A DNA stretch of 64,000 nucleotides from CALNYS01 sp942490855 (GTDB lineage: Bacteria; Planctomycetota; Phycisphaerae; Phycisphaerales; UBA1924): positions 248,001 through 312,000 of the forward strand of contig CALNYS010000001.1 of NCBI GenBank assembly GCA_942490855.1. The letters are read 5' to 3'. The translations under genes and the position numbers were made by a program. The notes under the pieces are model-generated. The model did not search any database and had not been told where the DNA came from. It was given only the letters and a program-made list of their open reading frames with translations. The first letter of the stretch is position 1. Every line of letters begins with the position of its first letter. Below are positions 15,777-24,715 of the stretch, piece after piece.

Positions 15777-18713
15777 CTAGGCGCCTGCGATGGCTTCCGC
15801 GTCGCGGTCGCTGAGCATGGCGCCGCCTTCGCGCTCTTTGACCGTTTCGTCGCGCTTCCATGAGCGTTCGCAGCGGGGCTGGTCGCGGAGGTCGTGGACC
15901 TCGGCGTCGCCGTCCTTCTTCAAGCTCACGCGGCTGACGCCCATGAGGTCGGCGAGGTCGGTCGGGTCGAGCTTCGCGAGGGCGCCGTGGGGGTCGGGGA
16001 GCGTGAGGGCGGCGTCGAGGGGGTTCTCCACGCCGCCGGTTTTCTTCGCGTTTTCGAGGGCGAAGAGGGCCTTGTCGCGCGCTTCCATGACGGTCGCGAG
16101 GGCGGGGTCGCAGGAGACGCCGAAGCCGTCGATGAACTCGGTGAGGTGCACGCACAGGTCGCTCTTGTTATCCACTTTGTGGAGCGCGCGGTACGCCTCG
16201 TCGGCGGTGTGCGGGATGATCGGCGCGAGCAGTCGGCACAGCCCGTCCACGAGGTCCCACATCGTTGACTGCACGCGCCGGCGGCGCGGCGAGTCGGGGC
16301 GGTCGCAGTAGAGGCGGTCCTTGGTCGCGGCGAGGTACACGCTGGACATCTGATCGTTGCAGAAGTCGAAGATCGCGATCGCGGCGGCGCGGAAGTTGTA
16401 CGCCGCGTACGCCTCGCGCACCGTCGCGCTGAGCTTGTCGAACTCGGCGAGCGCCCACGCGTCGATGGACGCGGGCGGGTACTCGCTCAGCGGGACGCAC
16501 ATGCCCTCGCCCGACGAACAGTCCTTGCCGGGGGGCGAGGGGGTGAAGTCTTCGAGGTTGCTGAGCATGAAGCGGATGGTGTTGCGCACCTTGCGGTACG
16601 CGTCGCCGGCGGTCTCGAAGAAGGACCAGTCGGTTTTGATGTCGTTCTCGTAGGCGAGGGTGGCGACCCACCAGCGGGCGACGTCGGCGCCGAGCTTCTC
16701 CATCACGTCCGAGACGTTGATGGTGTTGCCGAGCGACTTGCTCATCTTGCGCCCGTCCTTGTCCACCATGAAGCCGTGTGTGAGCAGGGCGGCGTAAGGG
16801 GGGCGCCCCGTCGCGGCGAGGCCGGTGAGCATCGACACCTGGAACCAGCCGCGGTGCTGGTCGGAGCCTTCGAGGTAGAGATCGACGGGGGCGTCGCCCG
16901 TGTCTCGGGCCTGCCCGAGGCGGCGCATCACCGACGCCCAGGAGCAGCCGGACTCGAACCACACGTCGAAGATGTCCTGCATGGGCGCGAGGGTCGAGAC
17001 GTCGAGGTCGGCGGGCGCGTCGGGGTCGGCGGCGGGGTCCCACGACGCGAGCAGGTCGGCGGGCGTCTCGCTGAGCCAGGCGCCGGAGCCTTTTTGCTCG
17101 ACGACCTGCGCGACGGCGCGCACGCTCGCGGGCGTCAGCAGGACGTTGCCCGCGCTGTCGCGGAACGCGGGGATGGGGAGCCCCCACGAGCGCTGGCGCG
17201 AGAGGCACCAGTCGGGTCGCGTCGCGAGCATCCCGCTGAGGCGCTTGCGCCCCCACCCGGGGATGAACTGCACATCGTCGAGCGAGGCCTCGGCGAGCTC
17301 GCGCATCGTCTTGCTCTCGCGCAGCGTGGGCTTGTCGACGGCGACGAACCATTGTTCGGTGGCGCGGAAGATGACGGGCGTCTTGCCGCGCCAGTCGTGC
17401 GGGTAGGAGTGCGAGTAGACGTGGGAGTGGAAGAGGTGGCCCGAGTTCTTGAGGCGGTCGGTGACGACGGGGTTAGCGTCGAAGACGCCCATGCCCACGA
17501 GCCAGTCGGGGGCGGAGTCGTCGTAGGAGCCGTTCTCTTTGACGGGGCAGTAGACGGGGAGGCTCTCGCGCAGCCCGGTGAGGTAGTCGTCCTGCCCGTG
17601 CCCGGGGGCGGTGTGGACGAGGCCCGTGCCGTCCTCGAGCGTGACGTAGTCGGCGGCGACCACGCGGTAGACGCTGGGCGTCTCGGGGAGCTCGTGGCGT
17701 GTCTGGAGCGCCGACTCGTGCGCGGCGCGGTCGATGAAGGGGTGCGTGTAGCGCAGCCCGACGAGGTCGGACCCCTTGCACGTCGCGATGATCGGCGGGG
17801 CGTCGAGCTTCTCGAGGGAGGCGATCTTGGCGACCATCTCCTTGGCGAGCACGACGGGACGCCCGTTGAGCTCGACGAGCGCGTACTCGAAGTCGTTGTG
17901 CACCGCGATGGCGAGGTTCGCGGGGAGGGTCCACGGGGTGGTGGTCCAGATCATGAACGCGGGGTCGCCGGCGATCGAACCGACGCCGAAAGCGCGGGCG
18001 AGGGCGGCGGGGTCGGCGGCGTTGAACATGACGAAGACGGAGAGGTCGTCGCGGTCCATGTACTCGAGCTCGGCCTCGGCGAGCGCGGTCTCGTTGGCCG
18101 GCGACCAGTGGACGGCCTTGAGCGCGCGGTAGACGACGCCCTGCTCGACCATCTCGGCGAAGACGCGCAGGGTCTCGGCCTCGTAGCCGCGCTGCATGGT
18201 GAGGTAGGGCGCGGGGTAGTCGGCGAGGGTGAGCAGGCGCTTCATCTCACCGGCCTGCTGCTTGATGAACTTCTTGGCGTGGGCCTCGCAGTCCGAGCGG
18301 ATGGCGCGCCGGCGGTCGGCGTCGCTGAGCGTTTCGAGCTTGGCGATCTTGCCCGACTCGACGGCGGCCGTCATCACCTGGTGCTCGATGGGGAGCCCGT
18401 GGCAGTCCCAGCCGGGGGTGTAGGGGCAGTCGTAGCCGGACATCGACTTCGTGCGCACGACGAAGTCCTTGAGGCACTTGTTGAGCATGTGCCCGAGGTG
18501 GATCGAGCCGTTGGCGTACGGCGGGCCGTCGTGGAAGACGAAGGGCTGTGAGCCCTCGCGTGCCTCGCGGAGCTTCTCGTAGAGCCCGAGCTTGTCCCAT
18601 CGCTTGAGGCTCTGGGGCTCGTTCTGCACAAGGTTGGCCTTCATGGGGAAGGACGTCTTGGGCAGGTTGAGCGTCTTGCGGAAGTTGGGTGTGGAGGCGT
18701 CTGCGGTGCTCAT
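15777..18713 (-). CDS. ileS: Isoleucyl-tRNA synthetase
   Basis: Charges tRNA-Ile with isoleucine; 978 residues. Class I motifs are HLGH at 72-75 (IHLGHMLNK) and KMSKS near 655 (DGRKMSKSLGN). The editing domain holds GTGLVHTAPGHGQDDY, and the anticodon-binding region contains KVRNTIRFMLSNLEDF. The product starts MSTADASTPN and reaches the conserved PYANGSIHLGH at the expected spacing. The C-terminal zinc finger of bacterial IleRS appears degenerate: the last segment reads QPRCERSWKRDETVKE and then AMLSDRDAEAI, keeping one of the four expected cysteines. It is followed by hairpin repeats and preceded by a terminator for the next gene on the same strand. Confidence 0.97.
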   Translation of the reverse strand: MSTADASTPNFRKTLNLPKTSFPMKANLVQNEPQSLKRWDKLGLYEKLREAREGSQPFVFHDGPPYANGSIHLGHMLNKCLKDFVVRTKSMSGYDCPYTPGWDCHGLPIEHQVMTAAVESGKIAKLETLSDADRRRAIRSDCEAHAKKFIKQQAGEMKRLLTLADYPAPYLTMQRGYEAETLRVFAEMVEQGVVYRALKAVHWSPANETALAEAELEYMDRDDLSVFVMFNAADPAALARAFGVGSIAGDPAFMIWTTTPWTLPANLAIAVHNDFEYALVELNGRPVVLAKEMVAKIASLEKLDAPPIIATCKGSDLVGLRYTHPFIDRAAHESALQTRHELPETPSVYRVVAADYVTLEDGTGLVHTAPGHGQDDYLTGLRESLPVYCPVKENGSYDDSAPDWLVGMGVFDANPVVTDRLKNSGHLFHSHVYSHSYPHDWRGKTPVIFRATEQWFVAVDKPTLRESKTMRELAEASLDDVQFIPGWGRKRLSGMLATRPDWCLSRQRSWGLPIPAFRDSAGNVLLTPASVRAVAQVVEQKGSGAWLSETPADLLASWDPAADPDAPADLDVSTLAPMQDIFDVWFESGCSWASVMRRLGQARDTGDAPVDLYLEGSDQHRGWFQVSMLTGLAATGRPPYAALLTHGFMVDKDGRKMSKSLGNTINVSDVMEKLGADVARWWVATLAYENDIKTDWSFFETAGDAYRKVRNTIRFMLSNLEDFTPSPPGKDCSSGEGMCVPLSEYPPASIDAWALAEFDKLSATVREAYAAYNFRAAAIAIFDFCNDQMSSVYLAATKDRLYCDRPDSPRRRRVQSTMWDLVDGLCRLLAPIIPHTADEAYRALHKVDNKSDLCVHLTEFIDGFGVSCDPALATVMEARDKALFALENAKKTGGVENPLDAALTLPDPHGALAKLDPTDLADLMGVSRVSLKKDGDAEVHDLRDQPRCERSWKRDETVKEREGGAMLSDRDAEAIAGA

Positions 18714-18783
18714 GGGGCAAGTCCCGGTCGGAGGTGTCGAAGGCGGCGATGGTATCGGCAGAGCGGGGGGTCTTGAAACGAAA

Positions 18784-18810
18784 ACGGCCCGCCGGGGAAG
18801 GGCGGGCCGT
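18784..18810 (-). terminator. Intrinsic terminator of the DUF2617-like gene
   Basis: A perfect ten-base-pair inverted repeat (ACGGCCCGCC ... GGCGGGCCGT) around a seven-base loop. Read on the minus strand it is followed by TTTTCGTTTC, the U-rich tract of an intrinsic terminator. It lies 43 bases past the stop of the gene at 18853-19422 and before the ileS start, separating the two transcripts. Confidence 0.8.
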
Positions 18811-18852
18811 GAGAAGGATCGGTGGGGCTCAGGTGAGCCTTGCGACGACGGC

Positions 18853-19422
18853 TTACTTGTGCTCGAAAATAGACTGCGTCCGGAGGACGAGGCCGTCGGC
18901 GGCGAGCAGGTGGTAGGTCTGGGCGTGGACCTCGCGCCGGAAGCGCTGGACGTCGACGATGGAGGCGCAGAGGCCGCCGTCGTCGTCGTCCCAGAGGTGG
19001 CGCGCCGCGTTCTGCTCGGCGGCGAACTCGGTGAGCTCGCGGTAGGTCGCGTTGTAGAGGTTCTCGGGGAGCTGCTCGGTCTGGACCGTGCTCATGACGT
19101 TGATCTGCTCGCCGAAGGGCTGCTCGTGATCACGCTCGCCGGCGCAGGGGAACTCGGCGACGAGGCCGCGCTCGTTGAGTGCGATGGGCTGGTCGGTGAC
19201 GATCTCGGTCGCGCAGACGCCGTTGTGGGCGAAGCGGAGGAGATGCGATCCGGGCATGACCCACGCCTCGTAGTCGTACTCGCCATGCTGGATGGAAGTG
19301 CGGCTTTTGATCTGGAAAAGTTCGGGGTGCACCGCGCGCCGGTACAGGATGAGCTTGTAGGCCTGAAGGCCGGCGGATTTGGAGGGGGTGCTCATTGGGT
19401 TTCGCGCCGTTTGGCTGCTCAT
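18853..19422 (-). CDS. DUF2617-like protein of unknown function
   Basis: A 189-residue soluble protein, acidic in its middle part. Segments such as YRRAVHPELFQ near residue 30, ALNERGLVAEFPC in the middle and a C-terminal AQTYHLLAADGLVLRTQSIFE recall the DUF2617 proteins common in Planctomycetota; this is recollection of family patterns and not a search. No function is known. The ATG at 19422 is preferred over one at 19395 because AAGGA lies seven bases upstream. A promoter candidate (TTGCCA, 16 bases, TACTGT) sits just upstream, and a strong terminator follows, so it appears to be a single-gene transcript. Confidence 0.7.
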   Translation of the reverse strand: MSSQTARNPMSTPSKSAGLQAYKLILYRRAVHPELFQIKSRTSIQHGEYDYEAWVMPGSHLLRFAHNGVCATEIVTDQPIALNERGLVAEFPCAGERDHEQPFGEQINVMSTVQTEQLPENLYNATYRELTEFAAEQNAARHLWDDDDGGLCASIVDVQRFRREVHAQTYHLLAADGLVLRTQSIFEHK

Positions 19423-19448
19423 GGCTGCGTCCTTCTGGAGGGTCGGGA

Positions 19449-19476
19449 ACAGTAGCCTTGATTTTTGCTATGGCAA
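19449..19476 (-). promoter_or_regulatory. Candidate sigma-70-type promoter for the DUF2617-like gene
   Basis: On the minus strand, TTGCCA (19471-19476) and TACTGT (19449-19454) are separated by 16 bases and lie about 25 bases before the ATG at 19422. The region is visibly more AT-rich than its surroundings. This is a pattern match only. Confidence 0.4.
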
Positions 19477-19561
19477 GGATTCTCTACCGATTCTTCGTGA
19501 ATCTCAAGGAAGAATGCCGAAGTTTGTCAGGTGTTCTTTTTGCGCTCCGCGCAAGGCGATA

Positions 19562-19581
19562 CACAACCTGTTGTGGTTGTG
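19562..19581. promoter_or_regulatory. Inverted repeat upstream of the HEAT-like gene
   Basis: A perfect seven-base inverted repeat, CACAACC, six bases, GGTTGTG, about 70 bases before the ATG at 19651. It may be an operator or a leader hairpin in the divergent control region. No regulator is linked to it by sequence alone. Confidence 0.35.
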
Positions 19582-19650
19582 CGGGTTGAAAGCCGATCGA
19601 TCCGCCCGTCGCCGCGAGCGACGCTTAGACGCCCCGGAGCGCGTGTTCAC

Positions 19651-21534
19651 ATGCACAAACCAACACTAATCAAGACGTTGCGTCAGATGACCCTGAACGG
19701 ACGCGTCAACGGGCTCCTGCGAACGATTACGTCGCCGAAAAGCGATATGGCCAAGTCCAGGCGGGCGGCCGACGCGCTGATAGCGTTGCTGGCCAAGGGC
19801 GAGCTTGACCAGGCGGGCGCCGAGATGGCCAGCGAGGGGCTCTTCCGGAGCTGGTCGGCGCTGGGCGAGGTCCAGCGCGCCAGGCTGATGCGGGTGGGGG
19901 CCCCGCGCTGGCAGGACGGCTTGGCGCGGATCGAGCGGGACGGCAACGCGGCGACCCGGCGGACGGCCGCGGGCCTTGCTGAGCGCTGGCCCGTCGGCGA
20001 GGCGATCCGGGCGGCGGGGCGGCTGGTCTCGGACCCGAGCCCGGACGTGGCGGACCAGGCGGAGCGGTCGTTGCTCGCGGCGTGCGCGCGGGCGGAGGAC
20101 CTCAACGCGGCCGCGGCCGCGGCGCTCGACGAAACCCTCGCCGGTCTCGCGGGGCAGTACGACCAGCACCGGCGTCGCGGCTTGCTGCGTGCGGTGCTGG
20201 GGCTGGGCGCGGCGTCGGGGCCTGCCGTGCGTGAGTGGCTCCGCGCCGGCGGCGAGGACGAGATGATGCCGCTGCGTGCGGTGGTGAAAGAGGCGGGGGT
20301 GGTCTCCCGCGCCGACGCGGTGCGGCTGCTGGGCGAGCCCGGGCTTCGTGCGGCCGCGGCCGGGCGGCTGGAGGTCCCGGCGAGCGCGGCTGATCACGAA
20401 CAAACACTGGTGTGCGCACCGCTGGTGCTGGCCCGCGAGCGGGTCCGCGCGCTGAAGCGTCTGGACGATCCGCTGCGGGTGATCCCGTCGCAGGAGGCTC
20501 TTGAAACGCTGAGCGTCCCGGCGCGGGTGGGGGCGCTGTGGTGGGCGTCGCTGGCGCCGGCGCCGAGCGGTTCGCGCGCCACGGCGCTCGCGGAGATGCT
20601 CCACGACCCCGAGCCGGTTGTCCGCTGCGGGGCGGTGCGCCGTCTGGGCGAGCTTGCCGAGGGCTGCGGGGCAGCTCGCGAGGCGCTGCGCGACGCGGTG
20701 TACGACGCGGATGTGCGCGTCGCGCTCGCTGCTGTTCGCGAGCTGCGCCGGGCGGACGCGGAGGCGATCGTCGCGCTGGCGCCCTCTCTGGTGCGCAGCC
20801 CGCACGCGCCGCTGCGCGCCGAGGGTCGGCGGGCGATCGAGGGGGACGACGCGTGGGGCATGATCGCGGCGGGGCACAGCGAGGGCTGGCGTGCGCTGCG
20901 GGCGGGGCTTGAGAACGATCGGGCGCGTGCGCTCGCGGAGCTGCGCGGGCGGGTCGCGGAGGGGACGGTCGGACGGCGCACGCTGGCGGTGATGGCCTCG
21001 CGCCGTCTGGGGCTGACGGGGGAGGTGGAGACCGAATTGCTCGGCGCGGTGCGGGCCGAGGATGCGCGTGTGGTGTCGTCTGCGGTCGGCGCGCTGGGCG
21101 AGAACGATTCGGCGTCGTCGCGCGCGGCGGTCTCGACGTGCCTGGCGCACGGGGACGCCCGCGTGCGCGCCAACGCGCTCGAGGCGATCGCCCGGCGCGA
21201 CCCTGACGAGCCCGTGGTGCGGGCGTGGGTAGACAACGAGATCCCGCGTTCGCGCGGCAATGCGGTTCGGGCGCGGGTGGTGCTGGCGAAGGACGCGCGC
21301 GGGAACGAGGCGCTCGAACGCATGCTGCGGGATTCGTCGCGCGGGCACCGGCTCTCGGGGCTGTGGGTCGCCGAGCGGGCCGGGGCGGTGGGCGTGAGCG
21401 CGCGGGTCGCGGAGCTGGCGCGGAACGAACAGGACCCCGACGTGCGCGGGCGCGCGAGGCGGTGCGCCCGGCGATTGCTCGCTGAGATGCGGCTTCAGGA
21501 CGCCGGCGTGCCCGCGGTGACGCGGCCGGCGTAG
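19651..21534 (+). CDS. HEAT-repeat-like protein
   Basis: A 627-residue protein made almost wholly of short alpha-helical pairs, without signal peptide or membrane helices. HEAT/PBS-lyase-like units are recognisable, for example MLHDPEPVVRCGAVRRLGEL, DAVYDADVRVALAAVREL and ELARNEQDPDVRGRARRCAR. Such solenoids act as protein-binding scaffolds; no enzyme motif is visible. The ATG at 19651 (MHKPTLIKTLRQM) is chosen because it is the first start after a stretch with non-coding composition. The AsmA-like gene begins eight bases after its stop, so they likely share a transcript. Confidence 0.75.
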   Translation: MHKPTLIKTLRQMTLNGRVNGLLRTITSPKSDMAKSRRAADALIALLAKGELDQAGAEMASEGLFRSWSALGEVQRARLMRVGAPRWQDGLARIERDGNAATRRTAAGLAERWPVGEAIRAAGRLVSDPSPDVADQAERSLLAACARAEDLNAAAAAALDETLAGLAGQYDQHRRRGLLRAVLGLGAASGPAVREWLRAGGEDEMMPLRAVVKEAGVVSRADAVRLLGEPGLRAAAAGRLEVPASAADHEQTLVCAPLVLARERVRALKRLDDPLRVIPSQEALETLSVPARVGALWWASLAPAPSGSRATALAEMLHDPEPVVRCGAVRRLGELAEGCGAAREALRDAVYDADVRVALAAVRELRRADAEAIVALAPSLVRSPHAPLRAEGRRAIEGDDAWGMIAAGHSEGWRALRAGLENDRARALAELRGRVAEGTVGRRTLAVMASRRLGLTGEVETELLGAVRAEDARVVSSAVGALGENDSASSRAAVSTCLAHGDARVRANALEAIARRDPDEPVVRAWVDNEIPRSRGNAVRARVVLAKDARGNEALERMLRDSSRGHRLSGLWVAERAGAVGVSARVAELARNEQDPDVRGRARRCARRLLAEMRLQDAGVPAVTRPA

Positions 21535-21542
21535 GCTTGGGC

Positions 21543-23195
21543 ATGACCGCTGCCCCCCAACGTGTTTCCCGTCGAGGGATTTCGATCTTCCGCGTGCTGG
21601 TTGCGCTCGTATTGCTCGCGGTGATCGCGGGCGGGACGGCGTACCTGATCTTCACGAACACCCAGCGTGGCGGCGACGCCGTGGACTGGGCGGCCCGCCA
21701 GGTGGTGGGGGTGGTCGAGCGCTCGATCGTGCCCGATGTCGGGTTCGAGCGGTTCGAGTACCAGGCGCCGCGGACGCTGCGGTTCGTCGGGCTGACGCTG
21801 ACCTCGCCAGGCGGGGTGCGGGTCGCGGAGGCGCGGAGCGTCGAGGTGGAGCTGACGCGGATGCCGCGGTACGGCGACCCGGTGCTGATCGAGCGCATCG
21901 GCATCGTGGGCGGTGTGGTGGAGCTGATCGAGACCCGCGAGGACGACGGCTCGCTGGGGTTCGTGGGGCTGGCGCCCTTTGTCGAACCCCGCGCGGGCGG
22001 GGCGCCCTCTGCCGGTCCGCCTGCGCAGAACTACGAGGGGGAGCGCTTGCTGAGCGACGTGCTCGAGATCCGGCTTGTGACGCTCGAGGATTGCGGCGTG
22101 CGCTACACGCCTCTGGGTGGCGATCCGCCGATGCGTCTGACCGGCGTGACGACGGAGCTGGCGCTGACGCCCGAGGACGAGGGGGACCGGCGCTGGCACC
22201 GCTTCGATCTGGAGCTGGCGCGGGGGACGGCGCTCGACGCGCGGTTCGCGGGGCGGTTCGATCTTGATCGCCTGGAGATCGACCTCTCGCCCTCGACGCT
22301 GCGGCTTGATCTTTCGGACGGGCCGGCGGAGGAGCTTCCGCCGGGGGTGCAGGCGCTGCTGAACGAGTACGACGCGACGGGCGTGCTGCGCGTGACCGCG
22401 GAGGGGGCGGTCCCGGTGCGCGACATGAACAGCGCGACGGCGCGGGCGTCGCTGGAGCTCAAGGGGTTCAATCTTTCGCTGGGGGAGTACCGGCTTCCGA
22501 TCGCCTCGGCGCTCTTTGACGCGTCGCTGCGCGGCGGGGTGGCGACGATCGAGCGCGGGGACGTGGCGGCGCTTGGGGGGCAGGCGCTGGTGCGCGGGGC
22601 GATGGAGCTGCGCGAGGAGCGCCGCCCGGCGACGCTCACGTGGAGCCTCAGCGGGATGCGTCTGCGGGAGATCCTGCGGGGCGGGACGCCCGCGGGGGAA
22701 ACGCCGAGGCTCGCGGGGGTCGTCGAGAGCCGGGGCGAGGCGACGATGGACGCGCTGGCCGGCGTCGAGACGCTGCGCGGCGAGGGGACCGTCGACGTGA
22801 CCAAGGGGCGGTTCGGGCAGATCAGCATGCTGGCGCGGCTGCTGCGGTTTATCGGCGACGGGAAGCCGGTCGAGGAGACGGCTCTCTCGAGCGAGCTGCA
22901 CGGCGAGTTTTCGATCCGGGGAGCGGCGCTGGACTTTACGAGCCTGAGCATGACGACCCCGGTCGTGAGCGTGCGCGGGCAGGGGGTGCTGCACTTTGAC
23001 GGTCGGATGGATTTCCTGCTGAACGGCGGGCCGCTCGAGCGGGTGCAGGAGATGCTGGGCGGGTTCGGGAGGATCTTCGGCGTGGTGACGGATCAGTTCG
23101 TGAAGTACAGGGTGCGCGGGACGCTGTCGGAGCCGGAGATCGCGGTGGCGCCGCTGGGCGTGGGCGCGGCGGTGGACCGGAGCGATCTCCCGTGA
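21543..23195 (+). CDS. AsmA-like envelope protein
   Basis: A 550-residue membrane-anchored protein. After a short basic N-terminus, one membrane helix (FRVLVALVLLAVIAGGTAYL) leads into a long beta-rich extracytoplasmic region. The C-terminal part has the AsmA/TamB-like pattern: LRGEGTVDVTKGRFG, a helical ISMLARLLRFIGDG segment, LSSELHGEFSIRGAALDF, and VVSVRGQGVLHFDGRMDFLL ending with VRGTLSEPEIAVAPLG. AsmA-like proteins are implicated in lipid movement or assembly across the periplasm. The ATG at 21543 was chosen. The stop overlaps the GTG of the shikimate kinase gene as GTGA. Confidence 0.75.
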   Translation: MTAAPQRVSRRGISIFRVLVALVLLAVIAGGTAYLIFTNTQRGGDAVDWAARQVVGVVERSIVPDVGFERFEYQAPRTLRFVGLTLTSPGGVRVAEARSVEVELTRMPRYGDPVLIERIGIVGGVVELIETREDDGSLGFVGLAPFVEPRAGGAPSAGPPAQNYEGERLLSDVLEIRLVTLEDCGVRYTPLGGDPPMRLTGVTTELALTPEDEGDRRWHRFDLELARGTALDARFAGRFDLDRLEIDLSPSTLRLDLSDGPAEELPPGVQALLNEYDATGVLRVTAEGAVPVRDMNSATARASLELKGFNLSLGEYRLPIASALFDASLRGGVATIERGDVAALGGQALVRGAMELREERRPATLTWSLSGMRLREILRGGTPAGETPRLAGVVESRGEATMDALAGVETLRGEGTVDVTKGRFGQISMLARLLRFIGDGKPVEETALSSELHGEFSIRGAALDFTSLSMTTPVVSVRGQGVLHFDGRMDFLLNGGPLERVQEMLGGFGRIFGVVTDQFVKYRVRGTLSEPEIAVAPLGVGAAVDRSDLP

Positions 23196-23713
23196 GGGCG
23201 GTCCTTCTTATGGGGCTGCGCGGCAGCGGGAAGAGCACGTGCGGCGCGGCGCTGGCGCGGGAGCTGGGGCGGGCGTTCGTGGATCTCGACGACGCGACGC
23301 TGGCGCGGGTTGGCGCCCCGACGGTGCGGGAGGCGTGGGAGCGCGACGGGGAGGCGGCGTTCCGGGAGGCGGAGATCGAGTCGTTGCGCGAGACGCTCGC
23401 GGGCTGGCCCGGCGCGGTGGTCGCGCTGGGGGGCGGGACGCCGACGGTCGCGGGGTTTGAAGGGGCGTCGGGGGACGCGCTGCGGGTCTACCTGCACGCG
23501 ACGCCCGCGGCGCTGCGCGAGCGTTTGGAGGAGTCGGACCCGGACCGCCCGGCGCTGCTGGGCGTTTCGGCGGTCGATGAGATCGACGAGGTGTACGCGG
23601 CGCGCGACGCGGTGTACCGCGGGCTGGCGCACGCGACGGTCAGCGCGGGGGGGACGGCGCGTGAATCGCTCGAGGCGCTGCGCGCGGTCGTCGCTCAGGC
23701 GGCGAGGGAGTAG
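23192..23713 (+). CDS. aroK: Shikimate kinase
   Basis: Phosphorylates shikimate at O3 in the pathway to aromatic amino acids; 173 residues, the usual length. Walker A is GLRGSGKST, the substrate-binding DLDD motif follows at 33-36, then FREAE (the FRxxE motif), and the GGG motif VALGGGTPTV. An Arg in the lid region (DPDRPAL) is present. The GTG start at 23192 overlaps the AsmA-like stop. The 3' end overlaps the convergent PilZ gene by 19 bases. No other aro genes are near. Confidence 0.9.
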   Translation: MRAVLLMGLRGSGKSTCGAALARELGRAFVDLDDATLARVGAPTVREAWERDGEAAFREAEIESLRETLAGWPGAVVALGGGTPTVAGFEGASGDALRVYLHATPAALRERLEESDPDRPALLGVSAVDEIDEVYAARDAVYRGLAHATVSAGGTARESLEALRAVVAQAARE

Positions 23714-24084
23714 CGGCCCTCGTGGAGGCGGCGGAGGAGGAGTTCCTTGTCGCCCTCGCGGGCAAAGCGGGTGAAGACGGCGGCCATGCGCACGGGGCCG
23801 GGGGCGTCTTCTTCTTCGAGCCAGACGACGTTGGCGAACGCGAATGCGCTGCGCCGGTCGGTGCTGCGCTCGCCGAGGGTGGCGGGGAGGTCGATGCGGA
23901 CGGCGACCTCGGTGCCGGGCTCGATGGCCTGGTCGAGCTCGAAGCGGACGCCGCCCTCGGAGACGTCGTAGGCGTGCCCGTCCCAGAGGAACTCGTCGCT
24001 GTCGAGGGGGCGGACGGTGATCCGCGTGTACATCGGGGGGAGCTCGTAACGGACGTACTCACGGCGGTCGCTCAGACGGTGCAT
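23695..24084 (-). CDS. PilZ domain protein
   Basis: A 129-residue single-domain PilZ protein, a likely cyclic di-GMP effector. The ligand-binding residues are present: the RxxxR box in DRREYVRYE (R8, R12) and DVSEGGVRFELD for the second motif. The rest is the expected beta-barrel, with a C-terminal helix (REGDKELLLRRLHEGR). The start has a strong ribosome site, AAGGAG seven bases before the ATG at 24084. It is a separate transcript from Fur, whose stop is 115 bases upstream. A second PilZ domain occurs at 37573-38754. Confidence 0.88.
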   Translation of the reverse strand: MHRLSDRREYVRYELPPMYTRITVRPLDSDEFLWDGHAYDVSEGGVRFELDQAIEPGTEVAVRIDLPATLGERSTDRRSAFAFANVVWLEEEDAPGPVRMAAVFTRFAREGDKELLLRRLHEGRYSLAA

Positions 24085-24199
24085 GTGCGTTCTCCTTCTT
24101 GGAGTACGCGCCGTATCGGTCTGTGGTTTCGTCTGGTTGAGCGGGAACGGCTGGGGGACGTGAAAAACGTCCCGGAACCCACCCGTGAGGGGGGGCGGA

Positions 24200-24628
24200 T
24201 CAGGGGTCGAGGGGCTTGCCGGCGAGTTCGATGCGGGCGCCGGCGACGCTGAGCCCGAAGGCGTCGCCGATCTCGCGGATGAGGTCGGGGCCCACGGCGT
24301 CGTAGAAGCGCTGGCTGAGGTCGGCGGGCACGTCGTGGATGACGCCGGCGCTGTCCTGGACGTGGAGGTGTTCGGAGACGTCGGCGTCGTAGCGGGCCGG
24401 GCCGGAGGTGGTGGCGAGGCGTCGGCAGATGCCGCGTTCGCAGAAGGCTTCGAGCGCGTTGTAGACGGTCGCGAGGCTGAGGTCGGCGTCGGACTCGCAG
24501 ACGAGGCGGTAGAGCTCTTCGGCGGTGGGGTGGGACTTGGTGGCGGCGAGCGCGCGGTAGACGGTTTCGCGCTGGCGGGTGCAGCGGAGGCCGCATTTGC
24601 AGAACTGTTCTTTGGCTCTGTCGGGCAC
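24200..24628 (-). CDS. Fur-family transcriptional regulator
   Basis: A 142-residue metal- or peroxide-responsive repressor of the Fur/PerR family. The winged helix is clear: LRCTRQRETVYRALAATKSH, HPTAEELYRLV and LSLATVYNALEAFCERG. The hinge carries YDADVSEHLHVQD with the metal-site histidines. The usual CxxC pair after that segment is absent and reads DSAG, and no second CxxC occurs at the C-terminus, so the structural zinc site is missing. Two cysteines near the N-terminus (CKCG) are unusual. The GTG at 24628 gives MPDRAKEQFCK. The gene diverges from a zinc-ribbon membrane protein with 87 bases between. The target genes are not evident. Confidence 0.85.
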   Translation of the reverse strand: MPDRAKEQFCKCGLRCTRQRETVYRALAATKSHPTAEELYRLVCESDADLSLATVYNALEAFCERGICRRLATTSGPARYDADVSEHLHVQDSAGVIHDVPADLSQRFYDAVGPDLIREIGDAFGLSVAGARIELAGKPLDP

Positions 24629-24715
24629 GGGTCTCGCATCCCCTTCCGGACGGGCATGATAGCGCGGGGGCGGGGTGGCGATCCAGTGCCCCCGGCAGGC
24701 GTACTGTAGGTGCGG

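Noticed and set aside
15433..15780. 115-residue open frame between the ABC permease and ileS
   Set aside because: It is made largely of the hairpin repeat and has no protein-like pattern.
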